From assembly GCA_964030785.1 (NCBI GenBank), contig OZ034979.1:39799984-39863983 (forward strand): a stretch of 64,000 nucleotides of DNA, given 5' to 3'. Shown in pieces: positions 23,735-36,400 of this stretch (positions are counted from its first letter, which is position 1; each line of letters opens with the position of its first letter). This DNA is from Siderastrea siderea (taxonomy: Eukaryota; Cnidaria; Anthozoa; Scleractinia; Rhizangiidae). The position numbers and the translations under genes are program-made. The notes below the pieces were generated by a model, which saw only the letters and a list, made by a program, of their open reading frames with translations, was not told where the DNA came from and searched no databases.

Positions 23735-23807
23735 TGGTTTCGGCCAGAATCGAACTGGCGGCCTTCGGCGTGTAAAGCAGACGTGATAACCACTACACTA
23801 CGAAACC
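23735..23807 (-). tRNA. tRNA-Val (UAC), one anticodon-stem mismatch
   Basis: Third copy of the unit's tRNA. Acceptor stem, D arm with GG and T arm are all preserved, and the anticodon is TAC. The anticodon stem TCTGC/GCCGA has one mismatch in the middle. It could be functional or beginning to decay. Confidence 0.7.
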
Positions 23808-24742
23808 AAGCACATGCATTGCAGGGTAAAATTAACAATGTATTTGTACCTGCACATCATTGGTTAATACTATTAATGACGTGGTATCCTTAACGCGGAT
23901 ATGATTTGTCGTCGAACAATATTTGTCAAGCAATTATTCTTTGTTTTCAAAGTGAGTTTCTCCTTTTGAGAAAACGTCAAGCATTATATTGTTTCGCTAT
24001 GCAATCTTTTGGCGGGACACTAGGTTCCTTGTTCGTGGTTCTTCACGTGGATGCGGCGTATTAAGGAGCAATTTAATAGATCATGCACAGGAAAAGCTTC
24101 GTCTCGTTTCAAAGCTAAATTGACAAAAGACCTTTTTTTTCTTTCAAGACACTGAAAAAATTAACTTCGTCTTATGAAATTATAATAACTGCTGTATAGC
24201 TTTCATTTAAATGTCTACACTTTATAGTGTTATAACCTCTAGTGTGCATCGTTAAAGCCGTGTTCAGCCGCATATTTGTCAGTGTAATGAAAAATACCAC
24301 AGGAAAGTACGGCTCAGTAGTTTTCACTGGAATGGTCATTCTTTATGATTTCACTCGCACCGTATACAGAAAAACCCTCCAAATACCACATGAAAGTTGA
24401 ATGGCCATTCTCATCACAAATTACTAGTCCATAGGTAATATATCACTTGAGCTTTCACAAAGGGATCAAACGCTAAATTATGGCCTTACATCACTCGACG
24501 TTCTGAAAATTTTAAGAGCTGAACACGTTTTTGTGTGCTTCTGTATCCTACTCCAAAGTACTGTACTAATAAAAACGTTACTTTTGAGACAAAAGTGCAA
24601 AAGATTTATCTTTTGACTGCATTCACAGTCAGGAAAACTGTCCTATACTGAATTTCTAAATTTCCCGAGGAAGCAACTTTCTCACGAAGTTATTGAGCAG
24701 TACTTTTCTGTGGTGATGTTTATTGTGATTACAACGAGTCAC

Positions 24743-26620
24743 TGCGTTGTGGAGTTCTCATGCAGTCAATTAGGAATTTCCAGAAACACAAACGAAACTT
24801 GTCGCTGCCAATACCACAGTATTTGAAGTATTAATCCTTCACAATCAGTCTTAGTTGCTGTTGCATTTTATTTTGTTGGATGCAAGGTCATTTCTGTTCT
24901 GAACACTTACTTAACCAAGCCATGCAAAATGGAGATTGTACTGAAAACGACAGGCTCTGGCAGCGCTCACTTGTATCTTCCCCGACTTGCTTCGCTCGCC
25001 AGCTAGTCGGTAAACGAAAGTAAACAACAGTAAACTGATCCTTACGGCGAGAAGATTAAGAAATTAAAATGGAAACAGAAATGAAATAAGGTAATATATT
25101 TTCCCGATATTTCGGGTTTGCAAAACAAACCTTCTTCGATGGCTAAAAAAGAAAAGTCTACACAAGATCCGGCACTCCTCACTGGTTTGTCGCTGTGGTT
25201 TTGCCTTTAGTAGTTCTTTCTATATAGTCGGTAAACGCCAGTCACGCTAAAAGAGAGCCTGCAAGACGGCGTTGAAATACAGCTTGTAGCCTGCAAAGAA
25301 GAACAAATCACATATTGCCATGCGCTCCTTTACTATTGTCGTTGTTGTTTGGTTCTTTTTCGCTATCAAAAAACGTTTATTTGATTTTTACGCGCGTGTA
25401 TCTTGAAAAAGTAGTGTTTGTGACCAAGAAATTTTCACTTGTGCGCCCCGGCGTGGGGAAGTACTCCCTTATATGGCCTATACGGGGACGTGCCGAGACT
25501 GTCCTCAGTTTGGTCTTAACTTGTCCTAAACAGGGTATGCTCAGTACAATTGTTGTCGTTAAATGTGGCTTATACAGTATTTAGCAATCCTAAATCGGGG
25601 ACGTTTGTTGGTCTTTGAAACACTTCTAATTGTGCAAAACATGGGGGTGTTTATTTTGTCATTTGTCCTAAACAGGAACCTAAAATGGAGGGTGTTATCT
25701 TACACAGAGTAGCTATTTTAGGGCTTTTTTTCTGTCCTAAACAGGTCAGGGTTTCAAACCCTCAGTGGCACCCCTAATTAGTGACGAAAAACAGCAAAGT
25801 CATGGTTTTATGTGGCCCTGATGTGATGGATAAGTCCGCAGAGGTTTGAAACTGTTTCATGCATTAGCGCTAAAGTACGAACGTTCCGAAGCAATTAAAA
25901 ACGCCCAAGAGTTGTAGAAACTGTTGCAAAACGTATAACTCTCGTAAGAGAAAACTGCTATTCCGTGACTACTAATTTTTCAAAGAATTATCGTTCACCA
26001 AATAAAACTGACAATATTTTGGATAAATTACATGGCAGGTTTTCTGGTCTTATTGCGGTTGAAAGGCTATGCGTTGGACTAAAAAGAGCATTTAGTAGAA
26101 ATTCCGTATTATTTATAGGCGGTTGAAAAAAAAAAGATATTTCTTCGACCAAACCAATCCGCGTAAATCTGTCTGCTTTTACATGTAACGACAGACTGCA
26201 TGATACAGTTTGTTAAAGCCGGGGGGGTATGCACCGTAAGAAAATATTAGGTAAATTAGACCAGTGGTTTTACGTTAAATTTACGTGACCTTCTCGGAAA
26301 GGTGGTTACGATGTTAAACTGCAGATCCGTAATACAGCCGTTAAAAGTGAAAACAGTTTCATAGGTTAAAAATACATAATTTGATATCAAGAATTTTTTT
26401 TAACTTGTCAGACTTAATCCAAAGGCCCTATAGGCAGATATATGGATAACGTACGAAAAGAGTTGAAATGAAAGTCACGGATTTAAGTTTTCGTTTTCTT
26501 TTATTGAAAAGGCTGGCTGACGCATACAGCACAATCAAAAACACAAGACTACACCTTAGAAAGAGTTCAGTTCCAGAGTGGTGGCAATTCTCGCTAAAAC
26601 GAATGAACTCATGACTCCCC
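24743..26620. repeat. Upstream block A, first part (copy at 47925-49290)
   Basis: Begins exactly where tandem unit 3 stops. Diverged but collinear matches to the second copy include GTTGCATTTTATTTTGTTGG and GGTCATTTCTGTTCTGAACA near 24850 and 48030, CAAAGAATTATCGTT near 25980 and 48592, and TTTGATATCAAGAATTTTTT near 26382 and 49080. The stretch 25440-25790 contains repeated GTCCTAAACAGG words. No gene recognised. Confidence 0.7.
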
Positions 26621-26890
26621 CCCCCCCCGGGAGTTACCACAGGATGCCACGTTTTGTGAGGTCACAGTATAAGCTGAACTTGCAATTTGGATTTTAGTAA
26701 CGCCTTACGTACGTGAGTTTGCTACACGCCAAGCGGTTGGAGTCGATGCCGTCAAATTGTTGTGGAAATAAATTAAAAGATGCCTATTTAAGGGGGAATT
26801 ATATTTTAATTTTTAAGAAATAGGATATGATTTAACAATGAAACTGAAAAGAAGGATAAAATTTTTGTATACTGACCACCACCTTCTTAA

Positions 26891-27274
26891 AGGGGCATGG
26901 TCACGAGGATCTCGCAGATTTTTGGTCAAAACTGTGCTAAAATTATCGATAGCTAACTTTATCCATGCCCAACATTGTGTTCGAACATTTAAAGGAACAT
27001 ATTAACTTAATTTCATTAAGAGAAAACAAAGCATGACCATTTAATATCGATTTAATGTCAACACGCTGAAAGAATTTGCAAAGTTTAGCCTAATTTTTTC
27101 AAATTGCAATCCGCTTCCATCCGTGCCATCCGTAGCAACAGACGGCAGAAAATAGTTTCAGTGAAGTAATATAGTCTTTGGTAACAAAACTAAACCATTA
27201 TTTGCGGGCGTTCATTGATGCGAGGACATATTTCTTATTTTTAAAGTGAACTAAAATAGCGTGACTATGCCCCT
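26891..27274. mobile_element. 384-bp MITE, TTAA target site
   Basis: Terminal inverted repeats AGGGGCAT(G/A)GTCACG at both ends, flanked by TTAA at 26887-26890 and 27275-27278. Non-coding; piggyBac/Kolobok-type by target site only. Confidence 0.85.
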
Positions 27275-27575
27275 TTAATAATTTGGATATTCTTAAAAAT
27301 TCTTCAGTATCTCCCCCCTCCGTTTTTCTTGAGTACTTATACCTTTAAAATAGCGCAAAGTCCTATTGATTTATGGGAGCTCGCACTATATACCTACCGC
27401 GGCATTTTTAGATTGAATCAAACCTCGAGGAGATAATTAAGGAAGACGGCTAAAACGTTACGAAAACATCACACCTAACTGTAATCCACCCTTCAGTCAT
27501 TCACTTCCTGGATTAACTCGAACCAGTTCTGAAATTATTGACGGTGCTTCCTAATACAGAGGTCTTCTGAACAGT

Positions 27576-27834
27576 TTATGACTATGCGGGAAAAGCAGAT
27601 CGTAGCAAGGGCTATTGGCCAGAATCCAAAACGAAAATCTGGGGTAACTACGTATTTTTCAGTGATAATTAAGCAAACATGATTATAAAAGCTTTAAAAT
27701 ACCTAACCATGTATAGACTTTTCTTTTCAAATTTAAGCTTAATTATCCCTGAAACTGATACATGGCTACCCCCTATGTTCTTTTTGGATTCCAACAACCC
27801 TTGCTAAGATCTGCTTTTCCCGCATAGACATAAG
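27576..27834. mobile_element. Palindromic MITE, family P copy 1
   Basis: Outer arms TATGCGGGAAAAGCAGATC and its complement, then AGCAAGGGCT and GGATTCCAA-type inner arms, with a TAATTA(A) centre. Copies at 38736-38992 and, partial, 44646-44770. Confidence 0.75.
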
Positions 27835-28109
27835 CCGCGCAAAAATACCCTTGTGTTAGTAGGAACCGTCCTTAAGAAACCCGAGTTTCTCGAACCATTC
27901 CGAGATGCGAAGAACGTATGCGCAGTAACAAAAGTAGGCACAGTCCTTAAAGATACCCGTTTCTATTTGTACAGGAGATCTTAATATATAGATTTAGCCA
28001 AGCCTAAAAGCGGAGCCGCGAAGAAATAAACTGGTGTTCGTTTCTCAAAAATAGTCCTGAAACTTTTCGGTCTGAAATACATTTCGGGGCTTTTTTTGGC
28101 TCGTTCGCT

Positions 28110-28480
28110 CACAGGGCGCAGAGGAGTCATGTTTGACCGTATAAAAATGCTAGCTCAATTCATCGTGCAAATCGATCTTGTAATTCAAAACAATGAACGT
28201 GACTGAACAGAGCTTCACGCTATCGTGTTACGCGTCTGGTGAAATTCTATCCGCAAGACAAAAACCGCATACAGCAATTACTGTGGGCGTATCAAGTCAC
28301 TAACAGCCGACAAACAAATTATCGGCCTTTTGTCTTGCGGATAGAATTTCACCAGACGTGTAACACGATAGCGTGAAGCTCTGTTCAGTCACGTTCATTG
28401 TTTTGAATTACAAGATCGATTTGCGCGATGAATTGAGCTAGCATTTAATACGGTCAAACATGACTCCTCTGCGCCCTGTG
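28110..28480. mobile_element. 371-bp foldback MITE, 7-bp target duplication
   Basis: Arms of about 155 bp (28110-28267 and 28326-28480) are nearly perfect complements, beginning CACAGGGCGCAGAGGAGTCA. GTTCGCT flanks both sides (28103-28109 and 28481-28487). Non-coding. Superfamily unclear; 7 bp is atypical for hAT (8 bp). Confidence 0.85.
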
Positions 28481-30649
28481 GTTCGCTTTCGAAAAGTGTT
28501 TCTCAAAAAGCCTGAAAGTGTTCCGAATTGTCCTTTAATATTTTGGGGATCTGTTCTGTAAAACCAAGCTCGAAAGGTCGTTCTAGAGGCTGAGCACAGC
28601 TTGATTATTTTACTCACGAGCCGTCTAGCTTGGTGTTTGCAATGTTTCCATATCCTGTCATTAACTGTGAAGGCTGGTCAAATCTCCTTGGTTTATTGGC
28701 TGTTCGCTTGAATGAACTTGAAACGGCGCTCATTTACAAAAACAAAATAAAAATTATTCGACTGTTTAAATGGGTTATCTTCATCGCGTTCGGATGTTAA
28801 AGTGTATATGACAGATTTTTTTTTATTTGCCTGATCGAATCTAAATGACATCCTGATATGAATATCAAAAATTATTTTTCGATTTCGATTTTCCTTCCCC
28901 GTGCTTTTGCCGTTTAAAAACGTGAAATTTTACTTCCGGTCATGTCAAAAACCGCGCAAAGGGAGACCTGGGCATAGTCACGTTGTGATGTCATACCAGG
29001 AACGGAGTCGATGCCAAAACAAGCTACGTGGGCCGCAATGTGGAGATCTAATACATTTTGTTTTTCTTTATTCCGCAGCTGCCAAATTAAGCACGAAATT
29101 ACGTGAAACTGCTAATGTTACAAGTTATCTGGGCAGTGATTTGGAGGTTTTAGAGTCCATAGAATGCGAATCGCCAACCTCTGAAGTTGAAAGCGAAACA
29201 GAACTCGAGATCGAGAAAGAAGCTATTCAGAACCAGAAGATCCTTACATAGACAAGGCGCTTGCCGATGAATATTGACTTAGAGAATACTACCAAGAGAA
29301 AAAGGAGGTAGAACGAATAATTCACACGCTAGAAAATCTATTTGATGGCACCGAAGCGTTGGAGACATAGCAAGAAATGCAACGATTTCTCATCTCTAGG
29401 CGTTAACATTAAAGCGAAAAAGAACTTGGGAACGAGAAGGAAGACTATTCAGAACCAGAAGGTCCTTACACAGACAAGCCGCTTGCCGATTAAAATTGAC
29501 TTAGATAATACTATCAAGAGATAGAGGAGGCAGAACGAAGAAAACAGAATCTAGAAAACCTATGTGATGGTACCGAAGCGCTCGAGACGCGGGAAGAAAT
29601 GCCACGATTGCTCATCTCATCCTGGTGTAAATATTGTAATCGTGCTCGGCTAAATAAACGCCTGTTATGCAGGTTATACTTTCATACTCTTACACGTGTA
29701 GATGTAGTAACTGTGCCTTAAACCATCTGCAAAACGCCGTAGATTGTCTTTGCTGCAAAGAAGTTCAGAAATGTGTCGAATCTCCCGAAGCGCTGTTGTC
29801 TCCCGCGAAGCCGCGAACTTGACACAACAACAGGATGTGAAACAATGCACCCGGGATTCAGTGTTGTCTGAACAGATGGTCGCTACGATCAGATGCAGCA
29901 CAATATAATGCAATAGACGGAAGAAATTGTTGTCAGATTAGTTCGGAAGGGAAATGAGAATTTGTCTGCGTTCTTGTGGACTCTCTGAAACATTCGTGTT
30001 GCATTTAACACGTCTAGGCAAATTGACACTCGAATTTTCTGCACTGTTTACTTCCGATATACTGACCAGTGTTGATTCATAACTGAGGTAAAGATTATAA
30101 CATCCCTCATTTTTGCACAACTGGACTACGGATAATTATAAAATTACGATGAAAACATGTCTGACTAAGTTTTGAAAGGAATGAACAAACTCTAATCTTC
30201 ATTTAATAATCTTACTGCAGCTTATTCTTAGTGAAAGACATGAAATATCAATCAGATTTGCTATTGCACAATTTACATAGACATAAAACAATGTTTCAGA
30301 GAGTCCACAAGAACGCAGAGAATTACGCACTTCTCTTCGCAACCAATCTACTGAACGATACTTTCTTCCATATATCGTGTTATATTTTCTGCATGTGATC
30401 GTAGCGACCATCAGTTTTAAAGTCAGACAACACTGAACAGTGCCGGGTAGGTTGTTACACATCCTGTTGTTGTGTTAAGTTTGCGGCTTTGCGCGAAACA
30501 TACAACGGCGCTTCGAGAGATTCAACACATTTCTAAATTTCTTTGAAGCAAAGACAATCTACGGCGTTTTGCAGATGGTTTAAAGCACAGTTACCACATC
30601 TACACCTGAAAGAGTGTGAAAGTATAACCTGCATAACAAGCGTTTATTT

Positions 30650-32252
30650 GGGCGACCCTAAAACGCGGAATGACGGAACGGCGGAACGGCGGAAAATTAC
30701 CCCAAATCCTAAAACGCGGAATGGCGGAAAATCACCCCAAATCCTAAAACGCGGAATGGCGGAAAATCACCCCAAATCCTAAAACGCGGAATGGCGGAAA
30801 ATCACCCCACATCCTAAAACGCGGAATTAAAGAAAAAAAACAATTGATTTCTAAGCTTTGAGCTGCCCGTGTGTCTCATGCTTTCAACGGTGCCGACCAC
30901 TTTAAAATTATCTTCAGTCTACGATCTTTTTAAATACGTAAAATATAGCCTTCCCCGATAACATAGGAGGCCCCAAATTAACACCGAAAAAAGGCTTTTT
31001 CACGAATAAACTCAACCTTCATCTGGGCTCGCGAATGCCCTGAAGGACACGAAGAACGATTTCTTTCCATTGCTTTCTTCCTACAAAAAGCTGCCATATT
31101 TACTTCAGCTTAGCAGCCTAGCATTTCCACGCTTTCTACCGCTGTTTCAAAAATCTGTAGTCTCCTAAATGGATCTACACGACAGTTTTTAAAATACATC
31201 AGAAAGCGAATCGAAAGCCAGGCATCGTTCTTCAAAATAAAAGAATAGAAAGGTTATCCTGTTAGATTTTCATTCATTTTTTGCAAACTAAATAGTTAAA
31301 GTATAGTTTTGTTACGTTTTAGCCTATCGTTCGATTCAATCGCTCGATATTTTCCTTTCATATTAATTGAATTACCAAAATTAATCCATTGCTATTTTAG
31401 GCTTAGGTTACGAAACACAAAGCACTGCATATATGGACAGTTTGCTGTTAATATTAATTCCCGTTAAAGTTAGTGTTACGTTAATGTTAGCCCAGCATTA
31501 TTTTTTATGACCTTTTAATGTTTTTTATGATTTATTATTGTAATTTTGGACTTTGTTTTAGTAGACGAAATAAGTCACGACTTATGAAACTGAATAAAAA
31601 TATCAAAATATATTTTTGATTTTAGAATAAGTATTTAGCATTTTAGTATAAAAGTAACAAATCTTGATTAACGACTCGACTGATAAACGATTGAGTGACT
31701 ACAATAAAACAGTTAAATCGTTTATTTTTGACGCTGTGACTTTGAGATTATCTAAGTTACTGAGTAACCAATGTTTATGATAAACAATTAAATAAAAGAG
31801 AATCAGGAAGAGAAGTGCAATATCTGCAGATGTCTTCTGTTGTGTTTTACAGTAGTAAACTGTTGAAGGCGGGGGTGAAGTATGGGAATATGAAGTTAGT
31901 CACAATTCGCACTGTACAGGTGAGGGCTCGCGGGAAACCTTGCAGCTGAACATTAGCGCCATTTGGCTTAGCCTGACTGTTTTTTCGTCAAGCGAATCAG
32001 TGCCATGTAATTTTGTTTCCCACGTCTTAGGATTATGGGTGATTTTCCGCCGTTCCGCGTTTTAGGATGTGGGGTGATTTTCCGCCATTCCGCGTTTTAG
32101 GATTTTCCGCCATTCTGCGTTTTAGGATTTTCTGCCATTCCGCGTTTTAGGATCTGGGGTGATTTTCCGCCATTCCGCGTTTTAGGATTTGGGGTAATTT
32201 TCCGCCGTTCCGCCGTTCCGTCATTCCGCCATTCCTCGTTTTAGGGTCGCCC
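30650..32252. mobile_element. 1.6-kb element nested in the foldback
   Basis: Terminal repeats GGGCGACCCTAAAACG on the left and the complement on the right, flanked by GTTTATTT (30642-30649) and GTGTATTT (32253-32260). That is an 8-bp duplication with one mismatch, as in hAT or MULE elements. Each end carries an array of 35-bp repeats. The AT-rich interior (30840-32030) has no recognised gene. Confidence 0.75.
30658..30830. repeat. 35-bp subterminal tandem repeat
   Basis: Units start CCTAAAACGCGGAATGGCGG and end CACCCCAAAT; about four units on the left. An inverted array of similar units lies at about 32036-32245. Confidence 0.85.
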
Positions 32253-32989
32253 GTGTATTTAGCCGAGCGCGAACAAGGTTTATTTAGCCGAGCACAATTA
32301 TAATATTTACACCGGGAGATGAGAAATCGTGGCACTTCTTACAACGTCTCGAGCGCTACGGTATCATCAAATAGGTTTTTCTAGATTCTGTTTTCTTCGT
32401 TCTGTCTCCTCTACCTCTTGATAGTATTCTCTAAGTCAATCGGCAAGCGGATTGTCTATGTGAGGACCTTTTGGTTCTGAATAGCTTCTTTCTCGATCTC
32501 GAGTTCTGTTTCGCTTTCAACTTCAGAAGTTAGCGATTCGCATTCGAATTAATAAAATGAATTAGATCTCCGCAATGCGGCCCACGTAGCTTGTTTTGGC
32601 ATTGACTCCGTTCCTGGTATGACGTCACAACGTGACTATGCCCAGGTCTCCCTTTGCGCGGTTTTTGACATGACCGGAAGTAAAATTTCACGTTTTTAAA
32701 CGGCAAAAGCGCGGGGAAGGAAAATCGAAATCGAAAAATAATTTTTGATATTCATATCAGGATGTCATTTAGATTCGATCAGGCAAATAAAAAAAAATCT
32801 GTCCTATGCACTTTAACAAATAACATGAACTGCCACTAAATAAAAATATTAGTCTGGTCAAAAATTTATACTGACATTTCACCGGCATTTTACTGGGATT
32901 GCCCGAAATAAAGGATCTGGGGAGCTTCGAAGCACTTGTAATAAACTTATCGAAGAAATGTCGCGTAGGTTTTAGCAGCCGCGAAAAAA

Positions 32990-33440
32990 TTCAAGCACTT
33001 TGAGGAACACACATTACTTACGGGATAAAATAGCTTTAAACTCAAAACTGCTTCGCTTATATTTCGTTCTCTAACTTGAGACCATCGAGATTGAAAACAA
33101 TGTGTTGCATAAGATTTGCGGCTGCAAATTGTCTGAAATTCGAGCGCTTTAAAACTGTTTTTGGAAGCTTTTCGGGCATAATAGGTTTAAACCGACAACT
33201 GCTTCGCTTATAGTTTTTCAAATAACTGTTATTTTTCGTTCTCTAACTAGAGACAATCAAGATTCAAAACAAAGAAACGCCAAACACGCTTTAATTAAAT
33301 TGTTATTATGCCGGCATAAGTTTTGCGGATGCGAAGTAAGCCTATATAAAGTTAGGCGCTTTGAGGAACGCACAAAACTGTTTTCGGAAGCTTTTCGGAT
33401 GAAATAGCTTTAAACCGACAACTGCTTCGCTTAAAAGATT
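32990..33440. repeat. Degenerate tandem repeat, about three units
   Basis: The words AACTGCTTCGCTTA, CGTTCTCTAACT, GGAAGCTTTTCGG and GCGCTTTGAGGAAC-like strings recur two or three times in the same order, with unit lengths of roughly 150-220 bp. Confidence 0.6.
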
Positions 33441-36400
33441 ATTACTATTGAAAACTTCTAGGACATGAAAATCGACAGTTGCACAAGGAGATGGACCGGA
33501 CGGTGAAAATTGAAAGCAAAGTTTGTGCAGTTGTCTTGCGGCTGTGCTTAGACCTACTGTTATGAATAAACAAACACAAAATAATGGACAGAGAAATCAT
33601 TTTTGAAAAACATTTATTCGAAAACCCCTATGTTTATACTTAAATGCAATTCGCGTTACACTTCCAAAATCGTAGGTCGGTCCACGCGAGTGAAATCGGC
33701 TCAGCATGGCAAAATATTCAAGAATCTGTTACAAATCTGAGCGCGTTTTCTAATATTTTTTTAAAGTCAAAAGTAGATAACACATTTCTAATGGCATAAA
33801 TCAAATTTACATTTCAAAACGTAATTTCTTTCATCGTAATACTCGAAATCATGTACCTTAGACCTTTTAAAAACTTCACTTACTCGGTTGTGTTTCAGAA
33901 CAGGGCAAACTCTCCGCCGTGAAAAAAACAAAGCGATGAAGTCCTTTGAATGCAGCTTTCGTAACTTGAACTTTTCGCCTTCTACCAGTATTCTTTTGAA
34001 CTTTTTCTTTCCATTTATATATATTAGATGTTTTTTTGTCAAGTATAAAACTTCATTACTCTCGAGCAATCGTTAAATGCTAAAGAAGCTTAAGCTTTTA
34101 AAGAAACCTCTTTTTCAAAAGCGACGACTGGGGTCATGCGATTTCCCGCCAAGAAAAATGCCGGTTGCCCTAAAGCACCGTGCGATTTCCCGCCAAGAAA
34201 AGATGGCATTCTCTGCCTCCAGTGGTGGTTGGACACGGTTCGCAAAGCAAGATGGGGCTATCGATCGATTCGAGCTCAGTTGCAATGAACCTTCGTATTG
34301 TGCGGATCTCAAGAGCAAAAAAAAATTCAACTACAAGAGCTGGAAATAACAAAGATGGAAGTTTCTGCGATTCCTGTGGTCTAATTATCCTTTGTTTACA
34401 TCTGAATATTTGATGTAATATTTTAACGGCTGGTTTCATGTATTGATCGATTAAACGCGTACACGCGGAGACTTCAATCCAGGATTTATCAGGAATAAGC
34501 CTCTTTAGTAACTTATATGTGCAAACATCTTACAATGAATAGCCTCTTGGGCCATGAAGGACTTATTTCCAATCATCGAAAGTGAAAACACAGATACCTG
34601 GCTTTCTGAGGTCTTGTAATTGCTACAGTTGTGTGAAATCGTAAGTTTTGCCCGATGGATAAGCGTCGAGTACGTGTCACGAAAAACCTTAACAATGTTC
34701 ATTTTATAGCATTAACAGTCCTTCAACTTCCAGGGTGTCCAAAAGCTTCTGTTTCTCAAAAATACCGGTGATACAGGATGTAGTAATCCTGAAGGGCTTG
34801 TCTGAAACTATACTTTCACAGCTTAGTTTAACAAGGCTGTATTAAAATATTATTGTTCGAATTGCTAGCTGTCAATATGAATGAATGAATTTGTTTTACT
34901 TTTGAAAGTAACTGATGCTGACAAAGTTAGTCTGTGATTGAAAGAGAATTCCACTTTCTTTTGCAGTGGACATGAAAATCTGTCTTTAAAAAAATTAACA
35001 AAGCTCTGTTCAGCCTGTAGATTGTGTGACAACATTATATACAGTGCACCCATATTTTTTCTCAGCTACTTGAATGATTGATAGCCTCCCACGCAGTTGT
35101 TTTTAGGGGAGTCGTATTACCCTCCTCATTTACCCAAAAGGACCTTAAGCAGAAAATAGTTTTTAACCCTTAATACAAGGTTGTTGGGGGCTTTGCACTG
35201 ACTATCATGACAAAATTATTGAGGTCACAGAGGACCTGTTTAGCTTGGATCCTTTTAAAACTAGTAAAGCACATTAGAGCAGTACATCAAATGTCATTAC
35301 TACAAATCTGTCAATTCTTTCAATGAGTAAAGTGATATTTTTATAATTATTAGAGTGCTGTCCCAACTACAGAGCAAACTCTAACTTAATTTAACCTTTG
35401 AGCATTTACCTCTCGCAAACAATGGCCCCATCCTGTATTTGTTTACTTCAGGCCTCTACCTTGTTGAAAAGTCAATGTTGGATCCAGAGGAGGGGCCAAG
35501 GGTATCCCCCCTTTTTGCACAAAAGAAAATAAGGCCGGATAAAACAGACTAACAGACAGCAATATACATGAGCAAAACAATTATGGAGTTCTACATTATT
35601 TTATTCCAGACTACAACGAAGCAGAGCACAGATTAGCTTGTGTACAACAGCATACTCCACTCAGAAAGCATCTGATTTTTTTTTTGTCGATTTACTTATA
35701 GTCAGAATATAGTACAGAATAATACCAAGATATAACTCCACAAAAGTTTTGTATTTTGTTGTCTCCCCTCACCCACCATTAAACTTGGACCCCACCCTCC
35801 ATGAAAGTCTGGACTCACCACTGGGCACCAAGTCTGCCTGTTAAGTCGAGTAACAGAAACTTAGGGGGTGTTTACATAATACAGGTTTGACTTTCATCCC
35901 CTCTTATGGCTCTGTATAACTTTGTTTACATGACACCAGGGGTCAATTTAACAAAACATTTACAAGTGTAATTTACAAGTGTAGCTATTGTTTTCAACCT
36001 CTGAAACAATAGCTACACTTGTAAATTACACTTGTAAACTGGTTTTATTAAATCGATCCCAGCACAAGATTTCATACCATTACGAGTCATACAAGTGCGG
36101 GTTTATTCTGGTTGCTGTACCAGATCAAGATTTTAGTTCCGGTGCAAAAACCTGAACCATAATCATGTAAACAGGGTACGACCACTCATTTTGGTGTGAA
36201 ATCTATCTTCTGGAAGACAATTCAGTAGAAAGCAAATAAGGATTGATATCAATGTAAAAAATTGATGAAGAAAGCAAAAGTTGCGAGTTCCATTAGAAAA
36301 GGGATATTTAATCAATCACAGTTCTCAACTCTTTTATGGGTCTCAATAGCTCTAATTGTCATTAACAACAACTAAACTGACAAATTGAAAGGAATGTTCA

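Larger units (their letters stand above)
21809..24742. repeat. Tandem unit 3, truncated before its Wnt exons
   Basis: Follows units 1 and 2 through the foldback, G-rich tract, tRNA-Val and Wnt intron. Similarity stops at about 24742, in intron sequence equivalent to position 2917 of unit 1, some 230 bp before the Wnt exon. What follows is the start of a different duplicated block (24743-26620). The unit has no Wnt coding sequence. Confidence 0.85.
28801..32812. mobile_element. 4.0-kb TTAA foldback element with nested insert
   Basis: TTAA at 28797-28800 and 32813-32816. Ends are AGTG(T/C)ATA, one variable position, then GACAGATTTTT. Once the nested element 30650-32252 is subtracted, the remaining 2.4 kb is a long, imperfect palindrome centred near 30.1 kb; for example the segments around 29700-29910 and 30400-30640 are complements. 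The left arm contains a 117-codon open frame (28901-29251) with an acidic Glu/Ser-rich end that I do not recognise. The right arm lacks part of it. Confidence 0.8.

Noticed and set aside
30658..30830. CRISPR-like array
   Set aside because: Head-to-tail 35-bp units without unique spacers, inside a eukaryotic transposon.
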